This document shows, in pieces, positions 1 through 10,425 of a stretch of DNA of 64,000 bases; the first letter of the stretch is position 1, and every line of letters begins with the position of its first letter. Source of the DNA: Oscarella lobularis (Eukaryota; Porifera; Homoscleromorpha; Homosclerophorida; Oscarellidae); assembly GCF_947507565.1 (NCBI RefSeq), contig NC_089185.1, forward strand, positions 1,798,001 through 1,862,000, written 5' to 3'. A model generated the notes under the pieces. It made no database searches. It saw only the letters and a program-made list of their open reading frames with translations, and had not been told where the DNA came from. A program made the translations under genes and the position numbers.

Positions 1-1754
1 ACTGTCTTCCCCTGCAAAAATAAGTGTAATATAGGAATAACTAAAGTGCTGCGGAGTTGAACATCATTATCCTACCTTCTTCCAGATCAGTTACATACTT
101 GAAAAAGAAATCTCTAGCCCTTTTTCCTTCTTCGGGGAAGTCGTCACTGTCATGAAAATCAGTAACGGACAAAATCATTTTGGACGTCAGTAAAGCATTC
201 TCTCTAAAATAATTAGCTTATGTCGACCATGGCGACATCTGTATGTGTAACCTGGGGAAAAGACGAGGCAGCAAATCCGGCAAATCGGCCAACTGCTCTA
301 TCATGTTCTGCTTTCTGGTCCTAACCGAAGAAAGACCACGCCTCATGTCGTCCAGCTGAGGCTTCCTTTTAAGGACTGTTTCGTGTACAACGATGCATTG
401 CAGTGCAGCTTCTCTTGTCTGCAAGGATAAAGGCTGGTGGTGACCAGAGTGAAAGATTCTCTCCTCTATTTCTCCGTCGATTAGAGCCTGCAATTCAGCG
501 TCCGTTTTGGCTTCATTTATCTGAAATTGAACCATACTACCACAAAACTAAACCAGAAACTGATACCTCCATGACTTTGCAGCGAAGACCGTGGTCGGGA
601 ATGTCAGCAAAGCTGATTGCTTTTGTCGCTTCGTCGACGTCTCCTGATAGCAGATAGTAGACGACAGCTATCGGTAATCCTGGCAGGCAACACGCTCCAT
701 GCAAAATAGCGTGGCACATTAGTTTTCCAACAATAAAGAACAGTCCAGCCGAAAGGGCAGAGTAGTCTTGAACGGGGAGTTTGTGGTCTTTTTCCCCTAA
801 TACATTATTGTTTGAAATTAGGGTTTGTAAGGGTAAAATCACCTTCAAACAGACGTAACCCTCCTTCTCCTGACAGCAGAGCACGGTAAACAGTGAAGAA
901 GAATTCACGGGCTGGTCCCCCGCAATCGATCCCACTCTCCTTTGCATACCTAATCATTAGGCGTGTTTCCAGTGTCGTTTCGGGATTCTTGTAGATCTTT
1001 AATGCTTGAGGAAGGAGTGGCTCATTTCGGTCGATATGGACAACTGTTGTGTTGCAATTCACAACATCATCGACGAATTCAGCCAAGACATCCTCGCATG
1101 TCTTATGCATTTCAGAGACAGCAACTTCTTCGCAGTCTAAACGTTACAATTATTACCGTAATGCCACGAAAATACGTATTTCCTTTGCCAACCGCTGTCA
1201 AGGAGAGCTTCACAAGCTGACTGCTCATCTTCGCTGTTGTCTTTCAAGACGTTCTCAATGACACATATTTCGTGTCCCGTAAAGATTGAACGCAAGCGAT
1301 CAACCTTTTCCTGCCAAAACAACTGTCGATTGAAGATTTCAACAAACAAAACGACATTTACTTGAAAAATGTCAGAATTTTGATTAAATTCCGAACATTG
1401 GATAGATGATCCTTCCAACGGTGGCAGTTGACAGGTGCGGGCGTAGTCTTTTGCGGCCTCAGCCCTCGGTGGCGATCCAGAACGAGACGGCCCCGGCTGA
1501 CCAACGACGGCAGAAGAGCTTCGCTGGCCAACGCCAGCGCGCGATGGCCCCGGCTGCCCAACGACGGCAGAAGAGGAGCTTCGCTGACCGACGCTGGAGC
1601 GCAATGGCCCCGGCTGCCCAACGACGGCAGAAGAGGAGCTTCGCTGACCGACGCTGGAGCGCAATGGCCCAGGCTGCCCAATAACGGCAGACGAGGGAGC
1701 CGGCTTACCAACGCCGGAGGAATTGCAAGATAAACCTAGCAGAGGCATTGTCAA
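1..1754 (-). CDS. HECT-domain E3 ubiquitin ligase with CUE-like domain (C-terminal end outside the window)
   Basis: HECT ligases take ubiquitin from an E2 onto a C-lobe cysteine and pass it to substrates. Reading leftward, exons join in one frame: 1754(?)-1193, 1136-843, 796-567, 520-252 and 203-76. The introns 1192-1137, 842-797, 566-521 and 251-204 are 56, 46, 46 and 48 bp, all GT-AG, and a donor at 75 leads off the window. The first exon ends in a CUE-like helical stretch near 1320-1194 (LRSIF...ACEALLDS), which would bind ubiquitin. The HECT N-lobe follows: GIDCGGPAREFF, then LRLFEG, then GLFFIVGKLMCHAILHG. The catalytic Cys region would lie left of base 1. The domain order resembles the large invertebrate G2E3-like family. 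The start is uncertain because more exons probably lie upstream. No stop interrupts the joined frame, so the gene looks intact. Confidence 0.82.
1495..1692 (-). repeat. 60-bp coding minisatellite inside the HECT gene
   Basis: About three and a half tandem 60-bp units encode a 20-residue repeat in the low-complexity linker before the CUE-like domain (Gln-Pro-Gly-Pro...Ser-Ser-Val-Gly-Gln-Arg-Ser-Ser). Because 60 is a multiple of 3, unit number can change without breaking the frame, and several other frames also stay open by chance. Confidence 0.85.
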
Positions 1755-2199
1755 ATAACCTTGTTGGCAGTGAACAAACCAGGTGAAACTGGCTGAACGA
1801 AGTCCCTGGTGGACTGCAGAGAAAAGCCCGTAGCAGAATACGACTGAGGTATAGTTTCCCTACATTGTCAGTTGTTGACAACAAACCGGTACTGTATGAA
1901 GCACACTACTAACCTCTCTTCCACGCACTCAACGTCTCCAACGCCTGCACGGGTCGATTCCGATGCCGATTCTTGCAAAGATGCCTTCAAAGTTTGATTA
2001 AAAACGTTGATTACAACGTGTCACCCACACTAACTTCATGGACCTTTTGCTGGATGTAGACGCCACCTTGGCCATAAAAATGCTTCAGGCTGCTTCCATC
2101 CCAACGAAAGTCCGGACCAACATTTGGTGAATAGATACTTGCATTAACAACTTTTACAAAGTTAAACCTTTATGAAGTAGATAAGGAATATGAAAAGAC

Positions 2200-3005
2200 T
2201 TAGCGTATATTAATGTACTGCTGTTCGCTTGAATATTGGTCGAAATGGTCGGAGAAAATATGATGAAGCAGATCAACATTTGTCTGCTCAGATGCATCCT
2301 TTGAAAATGTAACGCTGTTCACGACCCGCTTTTCTCGATACATTGTCGACTTGTTTCTTGGGACAGAAGTGTCCTCTGCAAGCAGAAGGTAAACGTCCTT
2401 AACGAACGTCTGCTGCTGTTTGCTCTGGCGACGACCACCTGTACAGAATTGGAATCGATGGCCTGGCATACTTGTTCCGGTTAACATACTTCCTGTACGG
2501 TTTCGTGAAGAATATGGGTGTGATGACGCTCTTTGAAACGACCGCGACGAATCGCGAATATGCGATTCGCCCTGAAAATGCGACTCGTCCTGCCACTGCT
2601 GTGTACGACGACTATTCTTCAATACTTTTGCCGCGACAGCGATACTTACTCTTCGGCGGTTTTCGTGTGACGCAATTGTTGGAAAAAGTCGAGAGAGCTC
2701 GGTCTGTCCACTAATGAAGCCGGAAATATGCAGAGGAAGCCACTCGAGATATCGAAAGCTTACGCATCCCTTCTTCCTGGCACCAACGCTCTACCAGCCG
2801 ATCCTATTCCGCCTAAAACGTCGTTCGTGGCCGGATTGGAGGCTATTCTGGCCGTCGTTCTCCGAAAGTTCTCCTCCATGTCTGTTTGCGCCCAAACGAT
2901 GTCAGAAAGAGCCCGTAAAACACCCGGACAAGTACTTCCCGGATTGGACTGTGTCGGTCGCTGCATATCTGGTGGCTGGCTCCGTACGTACACGCGTCTC
3001 CGCAT
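2200..3005 (-). CDS. probable upstream exon(s) of the HECT gene
   Basis: Minus-strand open stretches at 2622-2200 and 3005-2760 lie just upstream of the HECT exons on the same strand. The first is Ser/Arg-rich and then becomes a compact domain with the pattern KDVYLLLAED...VNSVTFSKD, like the N-terminal region seen ahead of HECT in invertebrate G2E3-like proteins. The second is Arg/Asn/Ala-rich. A good donor (GTAAGT) sits near 2653. I could not fix the splice from 2200 to 1754. A separate small gene is the alternative. Confidence 0.45.
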
Positions 3006-3194
3006 TGACGCAAATACGTGCTTTCCTAACAGTCTTAGCCTGATGCTTAAAGAGCGGGTGCCTCAGTAAATGGGAGGTAGAGGACCTTCTCTTCTGCCTG
3101 TAATACGTCTGCGTAGGCTGGCCCGTTGCAAACGCTTATAAGTCCGTTGCGAACGCATTGGAGCCCATTGCGAATGCGAATGCGTATGGGTCGT

Positions 3195-3390
3195 CACGAA
3201 TGCATTCGCGCACGTTGCGAATGTATATGCGCACGTTGCGAATACATTCGCGCACGTTGCGAATGCATTCGCGCACGTTGCGAATGCATATGCGCACGTT
3301 GCGAATGCATTCGCGCACGTTGCGAATGCATATGCGCACGTTGCGAATGCATATGCGCACGTTGCGAATGCATATGCGCGTTGCGAATAT
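3195..3390. repeat. 21-bp palindromic tandem array
   Basis: About nine 21-bp units alternate CGCACGTTGCGAATGCATTCG with a variant ending ATATG. GCGAATGCATTCGC within the unit is a perfect 14-bp palindrome and GCATATGC another. The unit is 7 codons long, so five overlapping frames stay open and give spurious Arg/Cys- or Met/His-rich proteins; none is a gene. Looser units extend to about 3150. Confidence 0.9.
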
Positions 3391-3699
3391 TTGCCGGTTT
3401 ATCGTTCCATAGAACATCCCAATACGTCGACGTCATGGCAAACCTCAAGTCGTTGAAAGCCGAATTCTTTCGCTTTCCAGCTTATGCGGCGCGATTTTGG
3501 ATGCCGCTAGGAGATTTTCGCGCCGCTGTTGTAAAGAAAAAACTTAAAATTATCCTTAAAAATGTCCGTTGCCTCGGGCAATTCGACGTTGCTGTCGTCG
3601 CCCCAAGTTATCGTTGGATTGTGACCGCGCTTTATGTCCCCCATTTCAAGCGGGAGACGACATTGTGAGACCTTTCTTTTGTTGTGTTTTTGTTTTGTT

Positions 3700-5040
3700 T
3701 TTCCTTTGTATCTTTTTCCCTTTTTTGTGGTTGGTGTTAAGATTTCGATCGAGTTGACTACGAAGTAAATTACTACATTTACCGTATTTACTCTAATAAA
3801 AGCCGCGGGGTCAATATGTTTCGGAATGACGGCAGAAGAGGCGTCAATTAGAGGGCGGAGTTAAAAAGAAGGTGGCGTTTATTTTTTATTGCCACTATAG
3901 TGGTAATAGAAAGTAGAGGGAAGAATTTCAACATTTTCTTTTAGGACAAGGTACATACCAGTGTATTTATTAGATGTTCTCTTTAAAGGGCTTATTCCAG
4001 GAAACACTCATATAGGCCTGTTCCTTTGATCTTGAATTTGATTACGCAGCGCCCGCCTCTCGCCACTTCACATGGCCGCAAAGCTCGAATTCTGTAGAGT
4101 GTGAGGAGATTTGTATCTAAGCCCCAAATGTCTAAGCGTTCGAACGTTCGAACGCTTGGTTTAGAAAAGATAATCACCTATTTTTAATTAAGGTATCTAA
4201 AGTGCAATAATCTCCCTTCTCTAGGAGATTACCCTACGTTCTTCTTTCAAAAACCTCATTGCTCAGGTGTAGTCTCTTATGACTGCACAGTTTTCCCTCA
4301 AACCGATATATGAAGTGTAGGACAAAAATGAAAAATTCGGATCGCTCCAATCTGTTTTAAGCCCATTTCCTGAACGCCGTTGAAAACCTTTTTACGCTGC
4401 ACTACCCTGTTATTGAAGGTGAATAATTATATTAGAATGTAAATAATTAGTTAGAATATATTTAAAAACGTATATACAATATCTGTTTGGGCGACGAAAA
4501 ACTTCCGAAAAAAGCCTTGCCCTCAAAGAATGAATACGATGCTGGCGGCGTTGATTGGCGGATGGCTCCTAGTTCGAGAGCAGATACTAAACCTTTACTG
4601 AAAAGATCTGGATTAACTCATTTTACTGTATCTGCTCGACGACATCGCGCTACTTATTTTCTTCGTCTATTCTGCGATTCACAGGTGAAGTCGGTTTCAG
4701 TTGTGGCAAGACTCAATGGTTCATCTTGCCATCATGTTTACTATCCAGCAAACGCAACAACCTTAATCAAGTAATGATTTCAACAATCAGTGACTGCCTT
4801 CACTACGAAATCGCTATACCCCAGTGGCATCAACTACAACCAGCTACATCAACATTTTCAGCGAAAAGAAAGTAGAAGTTTTCCACTCTCTCTTACAAAG
4901 CACATGAAAATCATGGTCGAAAGAGGAGCAAATTCTGGAAGTACGTCATAAATGTAAAAAAGTTTCAAGACTATTTCGCTCTACATTTTATGAGGTAGTT
5001 TTTTCAAAAACATCTATTATTGTTTCTTGGTCTTTTCCAA
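3700..5040. other. non-coding interval with repeat ends and a 24-bp palindrome
   Basis: No convincing gene. At 3780-3880 there is a sequence of the type 'accgtatttactctaata...gcggcgtttatt' that recurs in many invertebrate genomes as the end of a DNA element. Positions 4134-4157 are a perfect 24-bp palindrome, AAGCGTTCGAACGTTCGAACGCTT. A plus-strand open stretch at 4487-4774 has no recognisable motif and no clear start. Confidence 0.5.
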
Positions 5041-5041
5041 G

Positions 5042-5222
5042 GAAGAAGACACTTCTCTTGCGCTCTTCGACGAGCTTCTCCACCGTGCGCTCAGGATTGA
5101 TCGCATTCTGAGGCAGACGCATGGTCACCTGCTTTTAGTTGATCGGCGTTTTGGGTGTCAGAAAAAGAACTATTAATCGCTTCGTTGCTTGGAGGAATCA
5201 AACCAAGAGTGGCGTCTTAAAA
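5042..5222 (+). pseudogene. cytoplasmic dynein heavy chain, AAA4 P-loop exon (pseudogene)
   Basis: Dynein heavy chain is the motor subunit that walks along microtubules. The exon reads LALFDELL..ALRIDRILRQ..GHLLLV and then, after a one-base shift at about 5141, IGVLGV..RTINRFVAW. This matches the start of AAA4 in cytoplasmic dynein 1, where the usual text is LRIDR..RQ.QGHLLLIGVSG.GKTT.SRFVAW. The Walker A lysine/threonine motif has decayed to GVLGVRKRT. A splice acceptor (ccaag) precedes the exon and a donor (gtgag) follows it, so this is a duplicated genomic exon and not a retrocopy. I found no neighbouring dynein exon. The frameshift and P-loop loss make it dead. Confidence 0.7.
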
Positions 5223-6849
5223 GTGAGAAAGCGTTGCATATTAATTTGAGATTGTTCACTCACTGGACGTTGTTTTAGTTTAATTAAAAGGAGTTTTGGC
5301 TAGTCCATTCCTTCAGTTAAACTTTCAATGAAAGATTGATTCTTTTGTGTCCCCATTGAGGATGCACTAAAAGTAATAAAGGTTGAGTTGATAATCAGAC
5401 GTCAACGTATTTCACGTAAATCATTAGTTATGGTGCTAACAAGGAACGTAAATGCTGCCTTGCCTTCTGGGATACCTATCTTTGTAAGATTTCTCTCACG
5501 AAGAATGACTTCCGCTAGGTTCGTAAATTCGTTTGAATATGGCACAGGCCTTCCTTACGAAACTCTGCTGTGTCAGCCGCCTTGTAGTCGTCTTCGTCAG
5601 GAGAAAACATATTCGATTCTGTTCCAAAAAATAATCGCACTCTAACAGTAGTTAGCACTTTTTCAAATACGATTTATGGTGTGAAGTAAAGCATTTTTGG
5701 TATGCCACCGAGCGATTTCGCGTTCTTCAATCGTTGAAAATTCCCTTCACTCTTTATTTTGTCAAGCTCTTCTAGCAGCATATCCATAAAGCAGTAACGC
5801 AGGCAATCTCTGCAACTGAAAATTACCCAAACGTTTCAAAACGTTTAGTAAAAAACAACTTACACATTTGCGAAGAGGAGTCGAATATGAAGTCTTGAAT
5901 CCTGCAACTTATGTTAAGAAAGACGTTCAATAAATTTGAAAAAGTTACTCACAGTAACAATTACAAACTTTAAAACAGTCAATGTAAAAAGGCCAGATCC
6001 ACTTAGTCCGAGACGTCTCTATCAAGACTCGATTGTCTAAAAAATGAGGCTTACCCTACACAATACATAAAATTTATTAACCTGGTTTGCAGTCGATTTG
6101 TCATAGATAAAACAAGCGGACCGCTCATTTCGTCGATGTCCTTATGCCGCAGGTATGACTGAAAACCGGTAACTGTTACCTTTTTCGTCCTTTTATCACT
6201 TTGATGAAGTCGCAGAGCAGCTCATCAAGGTACGACATAAAGAAAGTTTATGTTAAATCAGAGGAAGGTTACCATTCAGTGACTGGATACAGTGTAAGTA
6301 ATACCCGCTTATAACCAGAGGGTCATTATTAGTTGTCGCGACGTGAAGCCATAGTACTCTTCGAAAAAATCTACGTTAAACAATTTTTGTTGAATACAGA
6401 GTTTAAAAAATAAAGTTACCCGTCTATACAGCTATGGATAGAAATCCGTATGACTTCAGTTTATTGTACCCATCCACGTGTCCAAAATTAATTTCGCTCC
6501 TAAAATTTAAAGAAAAGTTTAGATACTTGTATTCGTTAAAATGAAAAAAGACATTGTATTCAACCTTTTTCATATACACTCTTCTAATCTCTTTCTTCTT
6601 CCGTTTTCTGCTCTGATGGGATGAATCTCTTGACACGCAAACGTACGGTGGCCGACACGGCTCTTCTTTCCGCGTCACTTTTTGCATACTTCCCTCTTAC
6701 TTTTCGCGCACACGCGTAGTCTTTCGCCACTTCTTCTCGACTATCAATTTGACAGCAAGGTGCGTTATTTTACCCCAAATCTGGAGGCGTGGCTTTTTGC
6801 CATTGTTGGTTCACTTGTACCTTCTTGAATAGCTTTGCGACCCATCGAG
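5223..6849. other. interval without a recognisable gene
   Basis: AT-richer DNA with scattered short open stretches (for example 5388-5645 plus and 6424-6687 minus) that carry no motif. No tandem array or terminal repeat was seen. Further decayed dynein exons could hide here, but I could not identify any. Confidence 0.4.
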
Positions 6850-7161
6850 ATGGACGAAAACGTAAACAGGGAGCTGAAAGACTACATAAATGACGCCGTC
6901 AAGGCAGCCTGGGATGAGCGAGACTCCGAACGTGGCTCCGATCGTGAGTGACATGTTTATTTTGTTCAATGGCTTGGCATTGTTTCTTTTAGAATCGAAT
7001 TGAAGAGCCCTACTGGAAAAATACAAGAGCTATCCAAAACCGGTAGAAAGGAAAAAAGCCTTGGCGGTGGCGAGCGAGATGTGACATTTCCGGCGGCGCG
7101 GAACAAGATCCCTATTCCTAAAGGTTCTAGCAGGGGAGATTGCTTCACCGTAACATTGTAA
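6850..7161 (+). CDS. small intact two-exon gene, unknown function (88 aa)
   Basis: ATG at 6850 opens an exon to 6947. A 45-bp GT-AG intron (6948-6992, ending tttcttttag) is followed by exon 6993-7161 with a TAA stop, and the join keeps one frame across 88 codons. The product starts MDENVNRELKDYINDAVK, a charged, probably helical N-terminus. It then becomes a Lys/Gly/Ser-rich basic region and ends Phe-Thr-Val-Thr-Leu. An AATAAA polyadenylation signal lies at 7215-7220, 54 bases past the stop. I do not recognise the family. Short frame-preserving intron, intact frame and nearby poly(A) signal together suggest a live small gene. Confidence 0.6.
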
Positions 7162-7386
7162 AAGATCGCCGAGTATAAACAAAAACAGGGGAAGCTTTAG
7201 GTTAAAATGGGACCAATAAAGTTTTCTACTAAAAGGGAAATAGTATGGCAGGCATTAGTGATCAAAGTCCCTTGCCGTCAATATGACTCGTTTGGAATTG
7301 ACGAGAGCAATGGTCCAGCAGTTTTCGCAACAGATTGCATAAGTACGTTGATTATACGTATAATATATAAAGCGGTGTAGGTGGAA

Positions 7387-7441
7387 TTCGAACGTTCGAA
7401 CAGGGGTTCGAACGTTCGAACGGGCTGTTCGAACGTTCGAA
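7387..7441. repeat. three TTCGAACGTTCGAA palindromes in tandem
   Basis: Perfect 14-bp palindromes at 7387-7400, 7407-7420 and 7428-7441 are spaced 20 and 21 bp apart, start to start. The same core forms the centre of the palindrome at 4134-4157. Spacing of two helical turns suggests stacked sites for a dimeric DNA-binding protein, but that is inference. Confidence 0.85.
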
Positions 7442-8010
7442 CGGTAAGCAGTATGTCTTTCCAATGCATACTTTTTACTTTAAAGTGAACACACTGAACA
7501 ATGATAAGTTCTCTAAAGTTGCAACACAGGGTCTCCTCTTACTATTTTATTAAGAATCTTCGTTAAATTCGGCGACTTTGGCTTAGTGAGCGCGATTTGC
7601 CGCCTCAAAAATGTCGCTGTCAGACGCATGGACGAATGAAAAAGACTACTGAGTCCCGCGCGGGCTCTGACTCAAACAAGTCGCGTAAGTTTGGTCATTT
7701 CTTCATGTACTGGTCGCACTGGCAATCGCGCTCGCGAACGAAGAGGGAGAGAAAAAACGATTAAGCCGGGTTGATCCCTTGAACGGCATCCGCTTCGCAA
7801 ATCGGAGCACGACGTTGCGTGCACAATAACGTCGCGCGCTTCTTCGCGCTTCCTCGGTTGAGTCGGTTGCATTGAGAAGACAGTTTTGTGCACAAACATT
7901 CGGAATGCACGGAAAGTCCCTACGATCTTAGTAGTTGAGATTGACCGCTAATGACCTCGTTTAGGCGCCAGCGGCTGATACCGCAAGTGTCTTTGACATG
8001 GAGGTTGACC
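7442..8010. other. interval without a recognisable gene
   Basis: GC-richer in its second half. A minus open stretch at 7899-7672 is Arg-rich with no motif. Nothing else supported. Confidence 0.4.
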
Positions 8011-8100
8011 GGTGGCGGATCCAGGATTTAGGAGAGGGGGGCGCGCGCGAAAAGTTTTGACCACGCCACTTTTCTACCTGAGCACACCCACTCAAAATGT
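8011..8100 (+). mobile_element. hAT-type terminal sequence (GTGGCGGATCCAGGATTT)
   Basis: Begins GGTGGCGGATCCAGGATTTA, then a G-run, then GCGCGCGCGAAAAG and GACCACGCC. The same pattern appears, reverse-complemented, at 61069-61140 next to a hAT transposase and again near 62835-62915. It is therefore one end of a dispersed, probably non-autonomous hAT family. The reading Met-Ala-Asp-Pro-Gly-Phe from this end is a familiar spurious peptide. Confidence 0.55.
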
Positions 8101-8135
8101 ATTTAATAATTCCATTCGTAGGTTTATTAAACTAT

Positions 8136-8532
8136 CTATTCGTTCTCGTCGGAGTCAGTTTGGTCGTCTTCATTATTTGCGTTTTCTGCCAGCAGCGGCC
8201 TGGAAAGAATCATTCGTCTGGGGTGAGAATGTGCGTAGCTGTCAACAATGTCATCGTAATCCAAAGGTACGTCTTTGCGTATGTACAAAAGCAAAAGAGC
8301 ATTTAGTCTCGACGAAGGCGTGGGACGTTGCCAAATAGGCGACCTCTTTTTTGCTCTTGGCATGGCGTCCGCTTAAAGGAGATGCTCGAATCTTGGCTCG
8401 AGGCAAGTTTGATCTACGAGAAAGGCTCTTGCGGGGTAACGATGTGCTTGCTTTGAATAGGAAACGAGAAAATCGGTCTCGTGACAGACACGGTAGGTCA
8501 TTGATCCCTCCTAACATGGCTGCGTAGAGCAT
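8136..8532 (-). CDS. hypothetical minus-strand open stretches
   Basis: Two overlapping minus frames (8532-8251, basic, Ser/Arg-rich; 8363-8136, ending in an acidic tail, TDSDENE). They might be two exons joined by a roughly 40-bp intron, as elsewhere in the window, but no consensus donor is clear. No family recognised. Confidence 0.2.
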
Positions 8533-8564
8533 GCGCCGTTAATTAATACGGGTTTGGTCTATTG

Positions 8565-10135
8565 TGTTGAAATACTAATAGCATCCGGTCCTGACAGAGA
8601 CACAATTGCATATACGTGTATACCAAGATTTCCCCTTATCCTTTCAGATACCATTCTTTCTTTTCGAGTTACAATTTGTTGCTTTCTTTTTCTATTACAG
8701 TACAGTATCATCATTTAAATTCAAGTACTCACTGACAGTTTTATGTTGCAGTTTCAAGGGTAGTCTCGCGTGGCCAGACCTCTCTCCAGTGGTGATATTA
8801 ACCACCACTTGAGAGGGTCTGGGGAACTTTTTTGATCTTCTTGTGTGCCGCGCGTAGGAGTGACATGATGTCATCCAGATCGTGTGATAATCCAATTAGT
8901 AGCGGCTTGCACGCTGGCGGGCCTGCGATAGCGCAACTGGTAATCTTTGCGTAAATATCGAACTAAGCCGAGTAACCGTTGCTTCGATTGCCTCAAGGAT
9001 CGACGCCCTTTCGAATGCCATTTGGAGCTCCTAATTCGTAGAAGAGCGTGCATGAGGAGACGCCAAGGGCTCAAGACGGACTGTGGGGTCCCCTAACACC
9101 GCCTAAACCCAAAGTGCGCTGTTGCTAACCCGCTGCGTCATTCAGTGGCAAGGGAAAGATCGAATGCCGTAACGCTGAGTCTAGTAGTGTAACGGAAAGG
9201 ACCCTATTTTTAGAGTCCGTGCGTACGGTGACGTCAAGGAGTTACCGTATATGGTCAACATTCCATATATGGTTTCCCCGGAATACGGGGGAAGCGGCAC
9301 ACAAGAAGATCAAAGTTCCCCAGACCCTCTCCCCGCTGGTGAGAGTTAATATCACCAAGGGGGGAGGGTCTGGCTACGCGAGACTATTTCAAGGGTTGGT
9401 AAACTTATCTCAATAATTTACTCTGGTAGTGACACTACCAAAAATGTTTCCAAAAACGTTCTATGGAATCGTTAGTTACTTTACTTCACTATCTCGTAGC
9501 GTCGCATTCCGTTCATGGCAATGTCTACCAAGCCGAGAATAAAATAAAACGCTCATGATTCTTCGTTTTTTGAGAATGTTCAGTAGACAAAAATTTTGAT
9601 GTAATTAACGAAGAAAATTTCTTGGCCAGTGAGTGTAGACTCTGCATTTATCAACAAGGACGCCTATAATAATGGCGACGTTTAAGAAGAGAACAATATT
9701 TTATGCAATTTAAAATTACTGACATCCTAGGATGTATAGCATAAACTACTACGGATTTGAGAAAAACATGTCAAGTTCTGCATGTTCTTGCGTTCCTGGC
9801 GGAACAGTAACTCTGTGATACAGCTTCTGTTCACAAAACTTAACACACTTCTTGGCCGTGGTCAGCAGAAGGTATAACTGATGAGGAGAACGAGGAACAC
9901 CCTTTTCGTGATTAACTACTTCGAGATAAGACGGAATACTTTCACGTTGATACTTGCCAATGTTTACGATTACGAAGTACAGTAAAACCTGTCTATAACG
10001 AGCGACCTACGGTTCCTCAAAAATTGGTCGTTATAGACAGGTGGTCGCTATACACGGGGGTCACTTCTTAGAAAAAATAAATATTTTAGTACATAGGGTC
10101 AATGACGAGGGTTTCCCGCGGCTGTGAACCACTTT
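8565..10135 (+). repeat. dispersed repeat, copy 1 (interrupted)
   Basis: The segments 8565-8760 and 9396-10135 match 59291-60256 in order and orientation, starting TGTTGAAATACTAATAGCAT in both. Copy 1 is interrupted by the foldback element at 8761-9386. From 9980 the repeat contains CAGTAAAACCTGTCTATAAC followed by GGTCGTTATAGACAGG, a pogo/Tigger-like terminal pattern. No coding region is visible inside. Confidence 0.85.
8761..9386. mobile_element. 626-bp foldback element with 9-bp target duplication
   Basis: Left end TAGTCTCGCGTGGCCAGACC; right end is its near-perfect complement, CTGGCTACGCGAGACTA. The inverted repeats run about 100 bp and include GGGGAACTTT...GATCTTCTTGTGTGCCGC on the left and its complement near 9295-9325. 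TTTCAAGGG flanks both sides (8752-8760 and 9387-9395), and the uninterrupted site is visible in copy 2 of the host repeat at 59450-59470. There is no transposase; the longest internal frame (9074-8871 minus) has no motif. A 9-bp duplication fits Mutator-like elements, but the superfamily is not proven. Confidence 0.88.
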
Positions 10136-10199
10136 ACTCTTCTCTCACGTGCTCGCGCATGCTAAAATAATTATTCTTCAGTCTGAAACTTTAAAATTG

Positions 10200-10425
10200 T
10201 AACATGCAACTTGTAACTTGCACCACACAACTTGCAACTTGCAACTTGTAACTTGTCACTTGCAAGTTGCAACTTGGAACTTGAAACTTGGAACATGCAA
10301 CTTGGAACATGCAACATGTTACATGCTACTCTCAACGCAAAACTTGCAACTTGTAACTTGTAACTTACAACTTACAACTTGCCACTTGTAACTTGTAACT
10401 TGGAAGATGCAACAAGTCCCACATA
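10200..10425. repeat. 7-bp tandem array (AACTTGC)n
   Basis: About 30 imperfect heptamers, mostly AACTTGC, AACTTGT and AACATGC. Some units near 10265 are in reverse orientation (GCAAGTT). Confidence 0.85.

Noticed and set aside
3126-3668. 180-codon Cys/Arg-rich open frame on the plus strand
   Set aside because: Created by the 21-bp array; five other frames are open over the same interval.
9868-9900. Hammerhead-ribozyme-like text (CTGATGAG...GAGGAAC), also at 60001-60030
   Set aside because: The second box (GAAA) is missing in copy 1 and no stem II can be drawn in either copy.
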